DNA from: Pharus latifolius | Lineage: Eukaryota; Streptophyta; Magnoliopsida; Poales; Poaceae | DNA length: 64,000 bases | Direction: 5' to 3' | Assembly: GCA_019359835.1 (NCBI GenBank) | Contig: CM033329.1 | Location: 12,579,402-12,643,401 of the forward strand | In this document: in pieces, positions 33,307 to 45,848 of the stretch | Position numbering within the stretch: position 1 is the first letter of the stretch | How the letters are laid out: each line of letters opens with the position of its first letter | Made by a program: the position numbers and the translations under genes | The notes under the pieces: model-generated | Databases searched by the model: none | Told to the model about the DNA's origin: nothing | What the model saw: only the letters and a program-made list of their open reading frames with translations

Positions 33307-34659
33307 TTAGGGTCCTCGGTCCAAGACTATCTTCTTTGGAACTCCATGTAATGTTACTACCCTAGATAGGTATATTTCTGCTAACTTATTGCCATCATAT
33401 GTAGTTTTTACCGGGATAAAATGTGCTACCTTTGTTAGTCTATCCACAATTACCCAAATAGAATCATATCCATTTTGAGTTTTGGGAAGTCCGGTGATAA
33501 AGTCCATTCCTATCTCTTCCCATTTCCATTCGGGTATTGGCAAAGGTTGTAACAATCCTGCCGGTCTCTGATGTTCTGCTTTAATTCTCTGACAATTATC
33601 ACATTTTGCAACATATTCAGCTATCTGTCTCTTCATATTAGTCCACCAGAACTTACTCTTCAAATCTGGGTACATTTTTGTACTCCCAGGGTGAATGGAG
33701 TAAGGTGTATCATGGGCTTCTTGCAAAATAATTTGTTTAATTTCTTCTTTATCAGGTACGCATATCCTCTTTCCGTACCATATAGTGCCTTGATCATCTT
33801 CAGAAAATTCTAAAGTTTTTCCTTCTTTCATGTCCTTCTTTATTTTCTGAATATCCATGTCTTCCTCTTGTGCTTTTCGGATTTCTTCTTCTAGAGTAGG
33901 TGTAACTGTTAAGGTTGCCAAAAATGCAAATTCTAACCATTCAATTTTCTGCCTTTGTAGATATTGCACTAATTCTGGAGCTATACTAGTGTTACAATAA
34001 GTTCTTCTACTTACAGCATCTGCTACAACATTAGCCTTTCCCGGGTGATATTGTATATTCACGTTGTAGTCCTTTATTAATTCCAACCATCTACGTTGTC
34101 TCATGTTTAGATTGGTTTGGGTAAATACATATTTCAGACTTTTGTGATCTGAGAAGATTTCACAATGATTTCCCAAAAGATAATGTCTCCAGATCTTTAA
34201 TGCATGGACTATGGCTGCCAATTCCAAATCATGGGTAGGATAATTTTCTTCATGGGATCGCAGTTGTCTAGAGGCAAAAGCTACAACTCGACCTTCTTGC
34301 ATTAGGACGCATCCTAACCCTTGTTTAGAGGCATCACAATATATCTCATAGTCCTTTTTGATATCTGGTAGTATTAAAACTGGGGCTGTAGTTAACCTTA
34401 ACTTTAACTCTTCAAAACTTTTCTCACATTCATCTGTCCAATCAAATGGCACATCCTTCTTTAGAAGTCTAGTTAGTGGTTTAGCTATTTTTGAGAATCC
34501 ATCAATGAACTTTCTATAATATCCTGCTAATCCGAGGAAACTTCTAATTTCTGATATGGTTTCAGGTTGTTTCCATTCCCTTACAGCTCTTATCTTTTCA
34601 GGGTCTGCTGATAACCCTTCTTCTGTTAAGACATGTCCTAGAAAGGAAATTTCTTTCAT
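33307..34659 (-). pseudogene. pol: G1 reverse transcriptase thumb, RNase H and integrase first half
   Basis: One open line of 450 codons. FLGHVLTEEGLSADPEKI and FLGLAGYYRKFI mark the end of the reverse transcriptase. DASKQGLGCVLMQ to KANVVADAVSR is RNase H with Asp, Glu and Asp positions present. The integrase follows with an H2C2-type finger ending CDNCQRIK, then MDFITGLPKTQNGYDSIWVIVD (first Asp) and VLDRGP (second Asp). The 5' side is cut by a TAG at the place where Trp is expected (CSFWMKE-type consensus). Confidence 0.92.
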
Positions 34660-36306
34660 CTAGAAACTACACTTTTCAAATTTTGCATACAGTTGTAGTT
34701 CTCTCAGCTTATCAAGTAGCATCCTTAAGTGTATTTTGTGTTCCTCTTCACTTTTGGAATATATGAGAATATCATCAATGAATACTATCACAAATTGATC
34801 TAAATATTCCATAAAGGCTTTGTTCATAACGTTCATAAATACAGCTGGTGTATTGGTTAATCCAAATGGTAGTACTGTAAACTCATATAATCCATATCGA
34901 GTTGTAAAAGCAGTTTTTGAGATGTCTTCTGCTTTTATTCTTAACTGATGATACCCAGACCTCAGATCAATCTTTGAAAAGATCTTAGCTCCTCTAAGTT
35001 GATCAAATAAATCATCAATCCTAGGTAGTGGGTATTTGTTCTTTATAGTTGCATTGTTTAATGCTCGGTAATCCACACACATTCGTAATCCTCCATCTTT
35101 CTTCTTTACAAACAAAACTGGAGTTCCCCAAGGTGATATACTTGGTTGGATGAACCCTTTTTCTTCTAGTTCTTCTAATTGTTTCTTAAGGTCCTCTAAT
35201 TCTGTTATTGACATCCTATAAGGTCGTTTAGAGATAGGAGCAGTACCAGGCTTTAGTTCAATAGTGAATTCTATCCCTCGATCAGGTGGCATTCTTGGTA
35301 ATTCTTCTGGAAATACATCCATGTATCCTCTTACCACTGGTATTTGAGATATTTCCAGGGTTTCTAATTTGTGAAGGCTAGGATTAGGGTTTTCTATAGA
35401 GGTTCGCTCGGCATGGAATAAAATTTTCTTCCCTCTGGTACTAGTGAGATTTAAAGTTTTATTTTCACAATCCAATTGTCCCTTGTGTTTAGATAACCAG
35501 TCCATTCCCAAAATCACATCTAACCCTACTAGTTCCAACACAAGTAGATTTGCGGAGAACTTCTCTCCACAAATTTCAAATGTAATTCCTCTACATATCA
35601 TTTTTGCACACATCTTGGTTCCAGGGGATTGTATTGTGGTGGGGTATTCTAATGGTACCATTTGTAGTTTACTTTTGTTCACAAAAGTTTTGGAGATGAA
35701 AGAATGAGTGGCACCAGAATCAAACAGAATTATTGCAATTTCTGACTGAATTAAGAACTTACCTAAGATCACATCTGAAGCTCCTCCTGCATCTTCCTTG
35801 GTGATGTAATTTAGTCGTCCTTGTCCTCGAGATGTGGTTCCTCGGCCTCTTCCATGTAGATTGATGGCTCCTCCGCGGTTCACTGTTGAAGGTGCTCCTC
35901 CACTGTTTGGTTTTGGTGGTCCTGTGGTTAGCGCCATTGAGGGTTTCTCTCCTGATATTGGTCTAGCTTGCTGGGCTCTTGCTCTTGCTATGGACGATGG
36001 TAAGTGTTTCCAAGGACAATGTTCTTGATGGTGTCCAAATCTCCCACAATGAAAACACCGTCCATTGGTGACAGAGCAATTTTGTAGAGTATGGGCACCT
36101 TGACACTGTGGACACTTAACCTGCAAGGGTCGGGAAGTCATTCGTTGAGTTGGGGGTTTATATGGAGGTCTAGAGTTGTTACGGCCCCGCATTGATCTAT
36201 TTGTTATGAATGACTGGAAACTTTCTTTCCTTTTCTGGGTGTTTTCTACTGCTCCGCATTTTTCTTCTATTTGGAGCACTCGATTTACCATTACTTGAAA
36301 ATCCAT
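34660..36306 (-). pseudogene. pol: G1 gag C-terminus, protease and reverse transcriptase
   Basis: An open line of 548 codons. The zinc knuckle CFHCGRFGHHQEHC lies at about residues 82-95. The protease active site LFDSGATHSFIS follows at about 195 and the MDWLSKHKGQLDC block near 268. The reverse transcriptase includes KRPYRMS, WGTPVLFVKKKDGGLRMCVDYRALN, SKIDLRSGYHQLRI and the catalytic FIDDILIYS. Gag and pol share a frame, as is usual for this lineage. It is joined to the 450-codon line downstream by one TAG. Confidence 0.93.
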
Positions 36307-37077
36307 GATTCATGGGATGCAATATGTAGCTATAGGGTTTGCTGCAATCCCTCGGTAAATCGTTCGATCTTCTTGGATTCAGTGTCAACATCTTCTGGGG
36401 CATATCGGGCTAGTTGACTAAATTGATGTAGATATTCCATTACTGATTGCGCCCCTTGTCGTAAGTTCTGGAACTCCCTACGCTTCATAGCCATTACTCC
36501 TGTAGGGATATGGGCTTTACGGAATTGTTCCGAGAACTCTGCCCAGTTGATAGTGTCTCGATGTGGATGCATGTTCTGATAATTTATCCACCAAGCTACG
36601 ACTGGGCCCGCAAGTTGGTGAGATTCATAAAGAACTTTCTCAATGTCAGAGCATCTACAGTATCCAATTTCCTTTCTATATCCCGCAGCCAATCATCAGC
36701 CACTATAGGATCTAGTGTGCCGGAAAAAGTCAAGGGATGTGTCTTTTGAAAGTCATAAGTCTGGCCCTTGGACTCGTCCCTTCCACTAAAAGTCTTCGGG
36801 TGATTTGCTCTAACAGCTGAGCTTGAGCTAATTGGTTGTCCCTAAGCATTTGAGCTTGGGCCTCTTGATTATCTCGTATTAACTGCGCTTGCATCACTTG
36901 TGACTCCTGTCTTTCTCTTTCCATCCATCGCATTAATTCAGACACTTCAGTTTGTGTCTCCGTTTGTTCTATAGGTGTAATTGGTTGAGGTATGTCCCCA
37001 TTACCCTGTCTTCTTGCCGTAGCAGAACTTCCCGCTTCACGTTGTTCATGCCGTGGATGTGGTTGCATGTTTGCCAT
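36307..37077 (-). pseudogene. gag: G1 gag, N-terminal part
   Basis: The start MANMQPHPRHEQ at 37,077 opens a Gln-rich coiled stretch. The capsid-like domain (AAGYRKEIGYC..., VAWWINYQ, WAEFSEQFRKAHIP, EFQNLRQGAQSVMEYLHQFSQLARYAPEDV) is in another frame, 36,692-36,330, so a frameshift lies near 36,710. A TAG at 36,330 and a second frame change near 36,310 separate it from the line above. Confidence 0.88.
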
Positions 37078-37381
37078 TTCGTCCTAATTCCATTTATTTG
37101 ATGATTACTTTTAGTAATAAGTTTTTACCCATAAAGAACGGAAAGATTATAGAATAGTAGAAAGTAACAAGTTTTGAAACACAAATAGGATGCATGAACG
37201 AGTTTAGAAAAAGATAGTTTATACAAGTACCTTTACAAGCTTCGAAAAGCTTTTATAGGAGTTTTTACATCACCAATATTTACAATACTATTCGGAATCA
37301 AAAAGAGGGTTAGTTGCCAGCTTGGAACAACAAGAAGCTAGCTGGGCTCCGGTGCTACCCTCGGCCCTGTCCTATCATCGA
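37078..37381 (-). other. Gap between ORF0 and gag in G1
   Basis: About 300 bp of AT-rich sequence with no coding potential that I recognise. Confidence 0.5.
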
Positions 37382-38263
37382 TCAGTCGGATTCTTGCTCG
37401 ATGGACCGAGCAAGCAAGGGTTCCCGCTCCTCAGGGTCTTCTTCGTCATCATCATCGTTGGTGGGTTCTGTTGGTTGTCGGGAAGTTTCGCCCACATGTT
37501 GGACCATCATGGCTTCTTTGTCTACCCATGGGATTGGTGGCTCACTGCTACTAAGGCCTCTAGTCCGCCTCTGTAGCATCTCTTTGAAGTAGACTCTAGC
37601 ATTACCTACCCACCGACGAATGGCCCCAGGTCCATGCGACTGATCCCCAGCACAAGGTGCCGGTCTCTCCTTCTCCTTCCCCTTTTTAGCCTCATTTGGC
37701 CCATGTGTAGTGGGAGCTTGTGGATCTTCATCACATTGTGCTCGAACAGCAGAAGTAATAGAATCCTGCTCTGTGGTTTGTGTCTGTAGCTCATGATAAC
37801 AACGTTGTAGATCCTAGTGATCACGAAGCAAACAGGAGTAGCAATGATCCAGAGTGACTACCAAGTCTGCAGTAGTAGTCAAACATGGATCCTGGCATCC
37901 CCGAGTGCTAAAGGCAGTGCGACAGCATCCTGATCCTGCCGTCATGGGAACATAACGATAAGGTGAATCATGGAGTCTATCGATGTACCTTTGGCATATC
38001 ATGCCGAGAGCCCTTCTTGCTACATCTTGGATGCCATCGACGTAATACTCTCTGTTGGCCTCTAATCTAATAGGATAGCTACCCTTGGCATGTAAGGCAT
38101 AGATCAAGATAGAGACCCGGTATCCAAAAGGTCTCCCATCTGCCTCCTCCTCCTCCGCCTCATAGAGAGGTCTCACTTGCCATCCCAAGAACTGCAGCAC
38201 CTGCCAAAGTAATGATGCCCACTCTCCGAACTGCTCAGCATAAGAGAATCGCTGAATCGCCAT
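37382..38263 (-). pseudogene. G1 ORF0: extra gene upstream of gag, one in-frame stop
   Basis: A single frame of about 293 codons starts at 38,263, about 220 bases after the primer-binding site, and ends at 37,382, about 300 bases before gag. A TAG at 37,814-37,816 (residue 150, between RDH and DLQRCYHELQ) is the only break. Residues 10-95 have WASLLWQVLQFLGWQVRPLYE, FGYRVSILIY and VDGIQDVARRALGMICQRY. Their order recalls the helix-strand-strand-helix layout of a double-stranded RNA-binding domain. The C-terminal half is hydrophilic, with a strongly acidic DDDDEEDPEE tract. I recall a similar orf0 in some rice gypsy elements. The function is unknown. Confidence 0.7.
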
Positions 38264-38480
38264 CTACAATAACATGTAACTGAATAAGAAAAGTTTTGTT
38301 TAAATCAAACTTACTGCATAATTAAAAGAATCATGAAAGCAGACTGGAAATTTTTATATACTATAACTTTTTTAGTGATAATATAGTTTTCATATATACT
38401 TCTTAAAATAAATAGTTTTTAATAAAGCTCAACCTGAATCGACCGTTTCTATCTAAGGTCACGTCCTACAGACAAGTTGT

Positions 38481-38492
38481 GCTCTGATACCA
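38481..38492 (-). promoter_or_regulatory. G1 primer-binding site, initiator tRNA-Met type
   Basis: In the sense orientation TGGTATCAGAGC lies five bases downstream of the 5' LTR end, an exact match to the common site. Confidence 0.92.
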
Positions 38493-38497
38493 CCCGC

Positions 38498-41400
38498 TGT
38501 CAGGGCCCCGATACTAGGCCCATGGCAACCGCCCAGGATGGGTTGCTTACAGCGTTTGCATCACATACACAACTCAAATTATAGCAAAACTTAATTATAC
38601 ATATAGAAAGAGTAATATTGTGACAGAGGCATCATGCCATAATTTACAATAAAGGCCGACCGAGCCAATATAAAGTTTTCAGGACTATATTTTTTTTTGT
38701 GAAAGAGTAGCAGGCTCCACAGTCGAGCTCATCTGGGATTCGCGACCTTAGACCCAGAAGTCGAAATCAAAGTCTTCTGGAAACTCTGGCTCTTCTTCTG
38801 GAATAGGATTTTCATCCTCAATTGGAGGGTCCACTGAGTGGAACGGCAAGAATGAGTACAAGAGTACTCAGCAAGTCTCAGCATAAGAATTTATTCTTAC
38901 CATGACAAAGGTTGTGCCAATAAATGGTTGATGCAGCATAGAATATTAAGTTTCACAATTACATTGCTAGAATAAAGTAGAAGAACAGGTATTTAAGGAG
39001 TTTATTATACAAAGCATTTTTATCGACTCAAGAGGGAATCCAAGCAACACATTCTCGTTTTCCCCTTTTTATTTTAACTCAATATCCCAAAACTATTGTG
39101 CTATACAATTACTACCCATGGTATACCCCTATCCGGGGGTACGGAGTACTGAATACTTTTTGACACTCTGCAGAGGGGCACCGCTTTACCCACATGAGTC
39201 CATCAATCATTCCAGTTAGGCCAATTACACGCACATTATTGCATGCGACTAGATTGAGGAGACAAGGCTTTCAATAACATCGTATTAATTATATTCCTGA
39301 CGAACAATTCGACCACACTGGTCGTTCTTGTCGTTGTGAGGTACCCTCAGCGAGAAGTACCTTCACACCCAGTATTCACGAGTTACTCAAGGTCAGAGTA
39401 ACCGCACGAACTCTCCCCTCACATCTCCCCCTCACCCATTCAGGCCTTAAGTTTAGACAACTAAACTTAGAAAGATCCAACCAAACTTCTCATGTTTGGA
39501 GCCTGAATGAGAACAACCACCATACAGGGATAAAATCGATACTGAGTAGCTTACTGACCGAGTTCAATTTCTTGATCATGTGGTTGGCACGTAAACATGC
39601 CCATGGCTGTTTAGCACAATTTTGTTATGTCCTTATTAGCATGTAGACTATTAACCCATCTTCCCATATGAGTCAAGTCACAATTGACTCCTCGCCATCA
39701 TTCCACTAATAGTCTTTCACATGCAACTAGACTTTTAAAGAACCATTCCATTATGCTCTAACGAGCCATTTCTTACTATAATTCTACACTTATATATTAA
39801 TAACTATCACATAATTATATTCTAGGGTTTCAAGGAATTCTTCGTTTAAGCAATCAAGGATGGTTACTCAAGTTAGGTCGATAACTACACAAGATTATTA
39901 AAAATACTTTCCCTTAATTAATAATATACTACTTATACATATATCCACCATCAAAATAAGTAGTTTAGAAATATGGGTCGACAATATGATCAAGGATCTG
40001 AGGCTTGCCTAAGACTGAAGTCGTCGGTTCTGTGATGGTCGGGTCAACCTCTTGTTCTTGAGTTTCAGGGACTTCGTCTTCTGAACATGCACTGTAGCAA
40101 TAGCCCACAAAAGGTACAAAACCCTTGTATTACTATACTAAAATACACTCAAAATATAGGAATATAAATACGAAATGCAGAAATGTAAGTTTACATGCAA
40201 TTGCACTAGGTTTTGCACTAATTAGGGTTTTAGATTAGTTAAAATGCATTGATTTGCTGTAGCAACATAGTTTAAATGGTCTCGGATTAGGGTCAAATTT
40301 TACAGGAAAGCTATAAATATTAAAGCATGAGAAGTGACACGAACGGATCTTCGATCAGAGAGCCCTAGGGTTGCAATCGACATAGGCATGTCGATGAAAG
40401 CGACATTGGACATAGGTCGACAAGGCTTAAATTGGCTTTCTAGTGTTTTAGTCGAGGCTCAAATATTAGAACATGTCTAGGGTTATAATTGGGTGGTCAA
40501 AATACTAGGGTGAAGTTAAATTCTAAATTGAATGTGAGCACGTACATCGACGTTTGGACGTCGACGAATGACATGACAAAGTTGGAAATAGGTCGAGATG
40601 GAGTTTTCTCGTAATACGACAATTGAAGAAAATGCAGAACATGGCTCTATAAGCTTAGTGGACAAAGTGGTCTTCAATTTGTACGACCATAAGTGGTCGA
40701 ATTGGCCCAATGCCATTGGTTGCCATAGGCTAACAATGTCCCAGAGTGGCATTGGGATGTTTTCAAAGATTTCCAATAGACAAAATGGGTTTTGATTCAG
40801 GCATATAGTGCATAAAGTAGTAAGGTGGCTATTTGGCAAAGTGATTTTCATAGAAAAGTCCAAAAAATCACAGACTTTGCAAAGACACCCCCTGGACACG
40901 GTGCCCTGGTTATCAGTGCTTTGCCACAGTCTAGGGTTTTGAGGGTTTAGTCAATTTAGAGCTCAATCTCCTCTCCAATTATGTCAGGGGAATAGGCGTA
41001 GGTAACAGGAATCCATTTATGGTGATTTTGGAGACTAAGGTGGCCGGACGGCGATGAACGACGTCGAAGAAGCACGGTGGCGACACGGCAAAGCAATAGT
41101 TCTGGACACAATTTTGGCAAAGCGATATCTAGCAATTCTATGTGGAACCAGCAGTCGGGGTAGTAGAACTTTATGCTCAAGAGGCCAAAGAAAACAGTTT
41201 GGACAAGGTCTCGACGGCGGTGATGGCCAGCGGCACGGTGCAGTGGGTAAAAATATCCAAATCAAGATTTGGCGAAGCGTTCTAGAATCCTGTTGTTTCT
41301 GGAGTTGGCTAGGGCTAAGATACACTATCTGGTGCAGTGGACTTGGCTGAGGGTTGAACGATGATGAACGGCGACAAATTGAGACTCAGAGGCGGCGGGG

Positions 41401-42895
41401 TCACCGAGGACAGCCCAGCAGAGGCCTCTAATCAGCAATTAAACTCTACAGTTAGGTTTAGGCAGGCCTAAATATGGTGATACCGGGAGGAATTGGCCGG
41501 CGGCGGGCTCAACACGGCGAATTTTGGATTTGGCATCGCCGGCGACTCGTGCAGCGCTCGAACGGAGAACTCAGCCTACACAAAACCGTAGCCTCTGAGA
41601 CTTAGCAGATGCACTATTAGGGTTGAGGCGATCATTTTGACGCGGCTGGATCCTCCGGCACACATCTCCGACGGCCGGACGGCGAAGCCCTAGTTTTATT
41701 TGAATGCTGGCTAATGGCGGGAACGGCGGCCAGCGGCGATTCAACCACGGCGACTCATGGGTAAGTAACAGAAATACATGAGAAGGATAATAGGCAAGGG
41801 AGAGCTCACCTGTGTTCACCGTAGTTCAATGATGGCGACGATGAGGCGCTGGAACGCGGTGATAGTGCCTGGAACGCGCTCTGGTGTGTCTAGACAATGT
41901 CAGCCGCTGGCTTAGTATGTCTACAGGCTACAGTAGTTGGAATTTCGAAGTTCTGATCGGGTCAAAGTGTTTATAATTCCCCTATTACTTCAGTCTGAAG
42001 GTTTCCAGAGTTTTCATACTGTTTTCTTCTATTTTTCTGGAGTTCCTTGGCTTAGAAGCTTGGCATGAGGTGGCCAATGAAGTGTAACATTTCTAAAACG
42101 TGGCTGGTAAGTAAGTGGGGTTATTTTAGGGAGTTTACTGTAGCTTTAGTAATTTTAACAGGCTTAAAAAGGTAGTTTTTCCCTAATAAGGCTAAGATTA
42201 CATGCAAGGACTCATTTTTGATTTGTGAAAACTTAAGGGCTGAAATGGAAAATGGAAATTTTCTGAAAAGAGGGTATCCTAAACAGTTTACTGTTTATTA
42301 ATTATATTTTTAAGGGTATTTTAGTAACATTCCAAGTATAGTATTATTAATTCCAAGATTTTGATTATTTTTTAGGGCTTCTTTGAAAAGAGTTCTTTTA
42401 TAAATATTTTCTTCAGTACAGGGGTTCTTTTTGTAATAATATTATTTACCAAGTTTGGGGTTCTTTTTGTAATAATATTATTTACCAAGTTTTTCATTAC
42501 AGGGATCTTTTTGCAACTCAACTCTTTTATTTTTATTTCAATGGGGCTTTCCCTTTTCATGATATAATAATTTTTAAGGGTTAAATTGAGATTGCTCTTT
42601 TTAGTAATTATATCCTAAATTAGTGAGGCATTTAATAATTTGGTTTACATAAATCTCTCATGGCCTTTAAAAGTTTCTCTGGTATCTGGTTTGCTTGAAG
42701 TTTGAGGGTTTAATTCTATCATTTCATGTGACTGAACTTTTTTGACCTAATTCCAGGCAGATGCAGTGGTTTGCTTAAATATATTCAGATTACTCTACTT
42801 CCTCATATTAGTGGCTTCTAGATGAACATGCCATGAAATGCCAGGAATTTGGAATAAAAAGCTTTTTAAAACATTAAGAAATTTAGGGCATTACA
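38498..42895 (-). repeat. G1 5' LTR (sense), 4,398 bp
   Basis: It starts (+ strand) TGTCAGGGCCC and ends GGGCATTACA. It is the uninterrupted partner of the left LTR and shows which bases in that copy come from R2. No protein gene is recognised in it. Confidence 0.95.
38854..38877 (-). promoter_or_regulatory. 6-4-6 hairpin in the G1 5' LTR
   Basis: GAGTAC, loop AAGA, GTACTC, then AGCAAGTC. It lies about 360 bases from the 3' end of the LTR in the sense orientation. Confidence 0.6.
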
Positions 42896-43845
42896 AAAAC
42901 CAAGAAGAATGCTTTGGAGAATGGATGTCCGGAGGAGAGAACTCCGATTCCGACTCCGATGATGAAGGGGGTTGTTCTAAGAAGTTAGCCGGATTAGCTC
43001 TTGGCAACAACAACACATCGGCAAGTTCATCTTTTTGCCTTATGGCTAAAGGTGATGAGAAGGTACACTCTCTTGACCCTTCATATGATGAACTAGTTGA
43101 AATGATTAGTGAATTAAATGATGCTTTTGGAATCACAAGAAAGAAATATAGAGCACTTAAAGAAGAGCACTCTTGTTTACTTGCTCTTTACTCCGATTTA
43201 AAATATCTAATGAAAGTATAATCATCAAGGATCTCACTAACTCACCAACTAAGGTAGATGTAGCTGTTTCTTGTGACTTAGTTGATGATATACCAAATGT
43301 AGTCTCTAAAATTGATATATCAACTAATTGCAATAATTTAATTGATATACCATATTCATTTACTTCTAGTAATAAAGATTTTCAATGCCATGAAATAATC
43401 TTAAATGAAAATAATGAACTAAAGCCTCAAATCAGAAACTTAGTAAAGGTTTAGAAAATTGTTACAAAAGGAAAGCATCTCTTGATCTTCTTCTTAGTGA
43501 GCAAAAATGCTCATTTAGAAAAGAAGGACTTGGATACTTTCCAAAGAAAGAAAATAAACCAAACACAAAAACTATTTTTATAAAAGCATGCAACAAATCT
43601 TGTTATAGATGTCATGAAATTGGCCATTCATATGATGCTTGTCCTTTAATGACTTCAACTCATTTTGATGCATGCTACATGCTTAAGAGGTCAAAGAAAG
43701 GATATGTGATAGCAAAGTTTGTTGGAGCACCCATGCTAAGTAAAAAGAAGAAATCTATTTGGGTGCCCAAAGCTTTGATTACTAACATCGAAGGATCCAA
43801 AAGTGTTTGGGTACCTAAAAAAACTTGATTCTATTGTTTTTGTAG
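42896..43845 (+). pseudogene. gag: C1 gag C-terminal part, second zinc knuckle
   Basis: The line resumes after G1 with NQEECFGEWM, a Ser/Asp-rich tract and LAGLALGNN. A frame change lies near 43,200, and a stop at 43,454 follows LVKV. A second knuckle, CYRCHEIGHSYDAC, lies near 43,606 in the region before the protease. The part from 43,455 to 43,845 has further stops. The open line of 43,846 follows. Confidence 0.82.
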
Positions 43846-44854
43846 GTGAACTACAAGACTGGTGGAAAACATTGGGTGCTAGATAGTGGATGCTCCGAAC
43901 ACATGACCTGTAACAAAAAGTTGTTCACCTCATTGAAAGATAACTCAAGTGAAAACCAAAAGATCACCTTTGGCGACAATCGTCAAGGAAATGTGGTAGG
44001 CTTGGGTAAAATTGCTATATCTCATGATCTTTCAATTTCAAATGTTTTACATGTTGAATCATTGAATTTTAATTTGTTACCCGTTGCACAAATTTATGAT
44101 CTTGGATTTCGTTGCATATTTTCTCCTAAAAATTTTTTAGTTGAAAGTTTAAAAGACAATTCTTTGATCTTCAAAGGTTTTTGTTTTGGAAATCTCTATC
44201 TTGTTGATTTCAACTCAAAAGATGCATCTCTTTCAACATGTCTTGTTTCTCAAACATCGAAGGGTTGGCTTTGGCATAGAAGACTTGCACATGTTGGAAT
44301 GCATCAACTTAAAAAGATTTAAAACGTGATTTGGTAGTTGGCTTGAAGAATGTGAATTTGGAAAAAGACAAAGCTTATAGCGCTTGTCAAGCGGGCAAGC
44401 AAGTAGCTGCTTCTCATCCAACCAAGTGCATTCTTTCAACTTGCTAACTGTTGGAACTTTTGCATATGGATTTGTTCGACCCTACTGAACATCAAAGTAT
44501 TGGAGGAAATACCTTTTGCTATGTTATTGTTGATGATTTCTCCAGATTCACTTGGGTGTTTTTCTTAACTCACAAATCTGAAACCCCCTCTTGTTTTAAA
44601 AGATTTGCAAAAAGAGCTGAAAGGAATTTGAACTCTCCATCAAGAAAATCTGTAGTGATCATGGTGGAGAATTTCAAATTTCTGATTTTATTGATTTTTG
44701 TGATGAGTCCGGAATCAAACATAAATTCTTTGTGCCCTACACACCTCAACAAAATGGTGTTGTAGAACGGAAGAATCAGACATTGATTGAAATGGCTATA
44801 ACTATGCTCGATGAGTACAAGAGGCCTACCCGGTTTTGGGCAGAGGCAGTTTAC
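43846..44854 (+). pseudogene. pol: C1 protease and integrase, cut short
   Basis: The protease shows HWVLDSGCSEHMT. The pre-integrase block is WLWHRRLAHVGMHQLKKI. The integrase follows after frame changes near 44,322 and 44,440, with HMDLFDPTE, YVIVDDFSRFTWVFFL, and TPQQNGVVERKNQTLIEM carrying the catalytic Glu. The line stops at RFWAEAVYT, where it joins the LTR at an ACAG tract (44,855). No reverse transcriptase or RNase H remains. Confidence 0.9.
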
Positions 44855-45337
44855 ACAGGTCGCGAGCCAAGGTCGCCCGAGGTTGTAAGCCAAGGTAGCA
44901 AGTGCAAGGTCACCAAGAAGGAAGCAGCAAAGACCTAAGGTAAGTGCTTGTTTATTGTACTGGTCTCGGTGTTTGTAGTATCAACCGGTTTTATAGAAAT
45001 TCTTTTTAGCTTTTAACCGTACAATTGAGAGAGGTTGCGAAATCTCTTTTAGTTCTGGCAAAAACGGAGAAACTCTTAGCTCATATATTGTATTTGTATT
45101 CATTCATATTCTTGGTCAAAATCTGAGAAATATATAGATTTCAAAGAGAGAGTGAAACTGGTCTTTTGTGCACCGTTCATTTGATCAGTTATTGTTCATA
45201 CGACCAGTAACACTTCTCCTTCGACCAGACATTCCAATGGCTATTTACTAGTCGTTAGAGGTCGTAGCTGGCTGTTAGCTGTACTGATTTCTTTCCTTTT
45301 CGACCACAACGGCTAGCTGAGAGGTTGGGCTATAAAT
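44855..45337 (+). repeat. C1 3' LTR, first part
   Basis: It matches 12,487-12,966 and lacks the first 208 or so bases of the LTR. It ends at the TATA box, where G2 inserted (TAAAT, 45,333-45,337). Confidence 0.9.
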
Positions 45338-45843
45338 TGATCCGTTTGAGACCTAGTCTTGGTTTTCGCACTAGGCTCGCCCATATACTAATATGTGGAA
45401 TAACGGGATCTTACTCGGAAATACCGAAACCCAAAGGTTGATCGAAAACACAGCTCAAAATAATTGCACAACTCTTTATTTCAAAGAGGGCTTTACACGT
45501 CGAACGTTAGACACACTTGCCTACGTTGAAGGAACTATAAGCGGATATATGATCCAAGGCTGTAATAATATTTGATGATTTAAACTAGACCTATTACAAG
45601 GTATTTATAGTCCAATCGTGTGAGTACATATCAGACTCAATAACCTAAACGTATTAGACTCATATAACTAACTAACTCTAAACAGATAAGCTTAGTTATA
45701 TATATTCGGATCGGATTACAATTCTGACCAGAGGATGAATTCCCTTTCATGGTCGCGAACTTATCCATTGTCGTGAAACCTTTTCGAACACGGTTAAGGT
45801 CGTGAAACCGTATGCAACTTAACCTAAAGATCCTCCCGGATCA
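45338..45843 (-). repeat. G2 3' LTR (sense)
   Basis: 506 bp, closely similar to 50,441-50,951. It starts TGATCCGTTTGAGACC and ends CCCGGATCA. Confidence 0.93.
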
Positions 45844-45848
45844 TGACT

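Larger units (their letters stand above)
15080..42895 (-). mobile_element. G1: long-LTR Ty3/gypsy chromovirus (Tekay/Del-like)
   Basis: Both LTRs are complete (net about 4,387 and 4,398 bp), with TGTAAT...CTGACA ends in the sense orientation. The flanks are GAAAC (15,075-15,079) and AAAAC (42,896-42,900), a duplication with one difference. In sense order it holds a primer-binding site, an extra ORF0, gag, protease, reverse transcriptase, RNase H, integrase, a chromodomain and a polypurine tract. Stops and frameshifts disable it. R2 sits in the left LTR. Long LTRs plus a chromodomain fit the Tekay/Del lineage. Confidence 0.93.

Noticed and set aside
34081..36028. Short open frames on the + strand across G1 pol
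   Set aside because: They lie opposite well-supported gag-pol on the - strand and show no domain.
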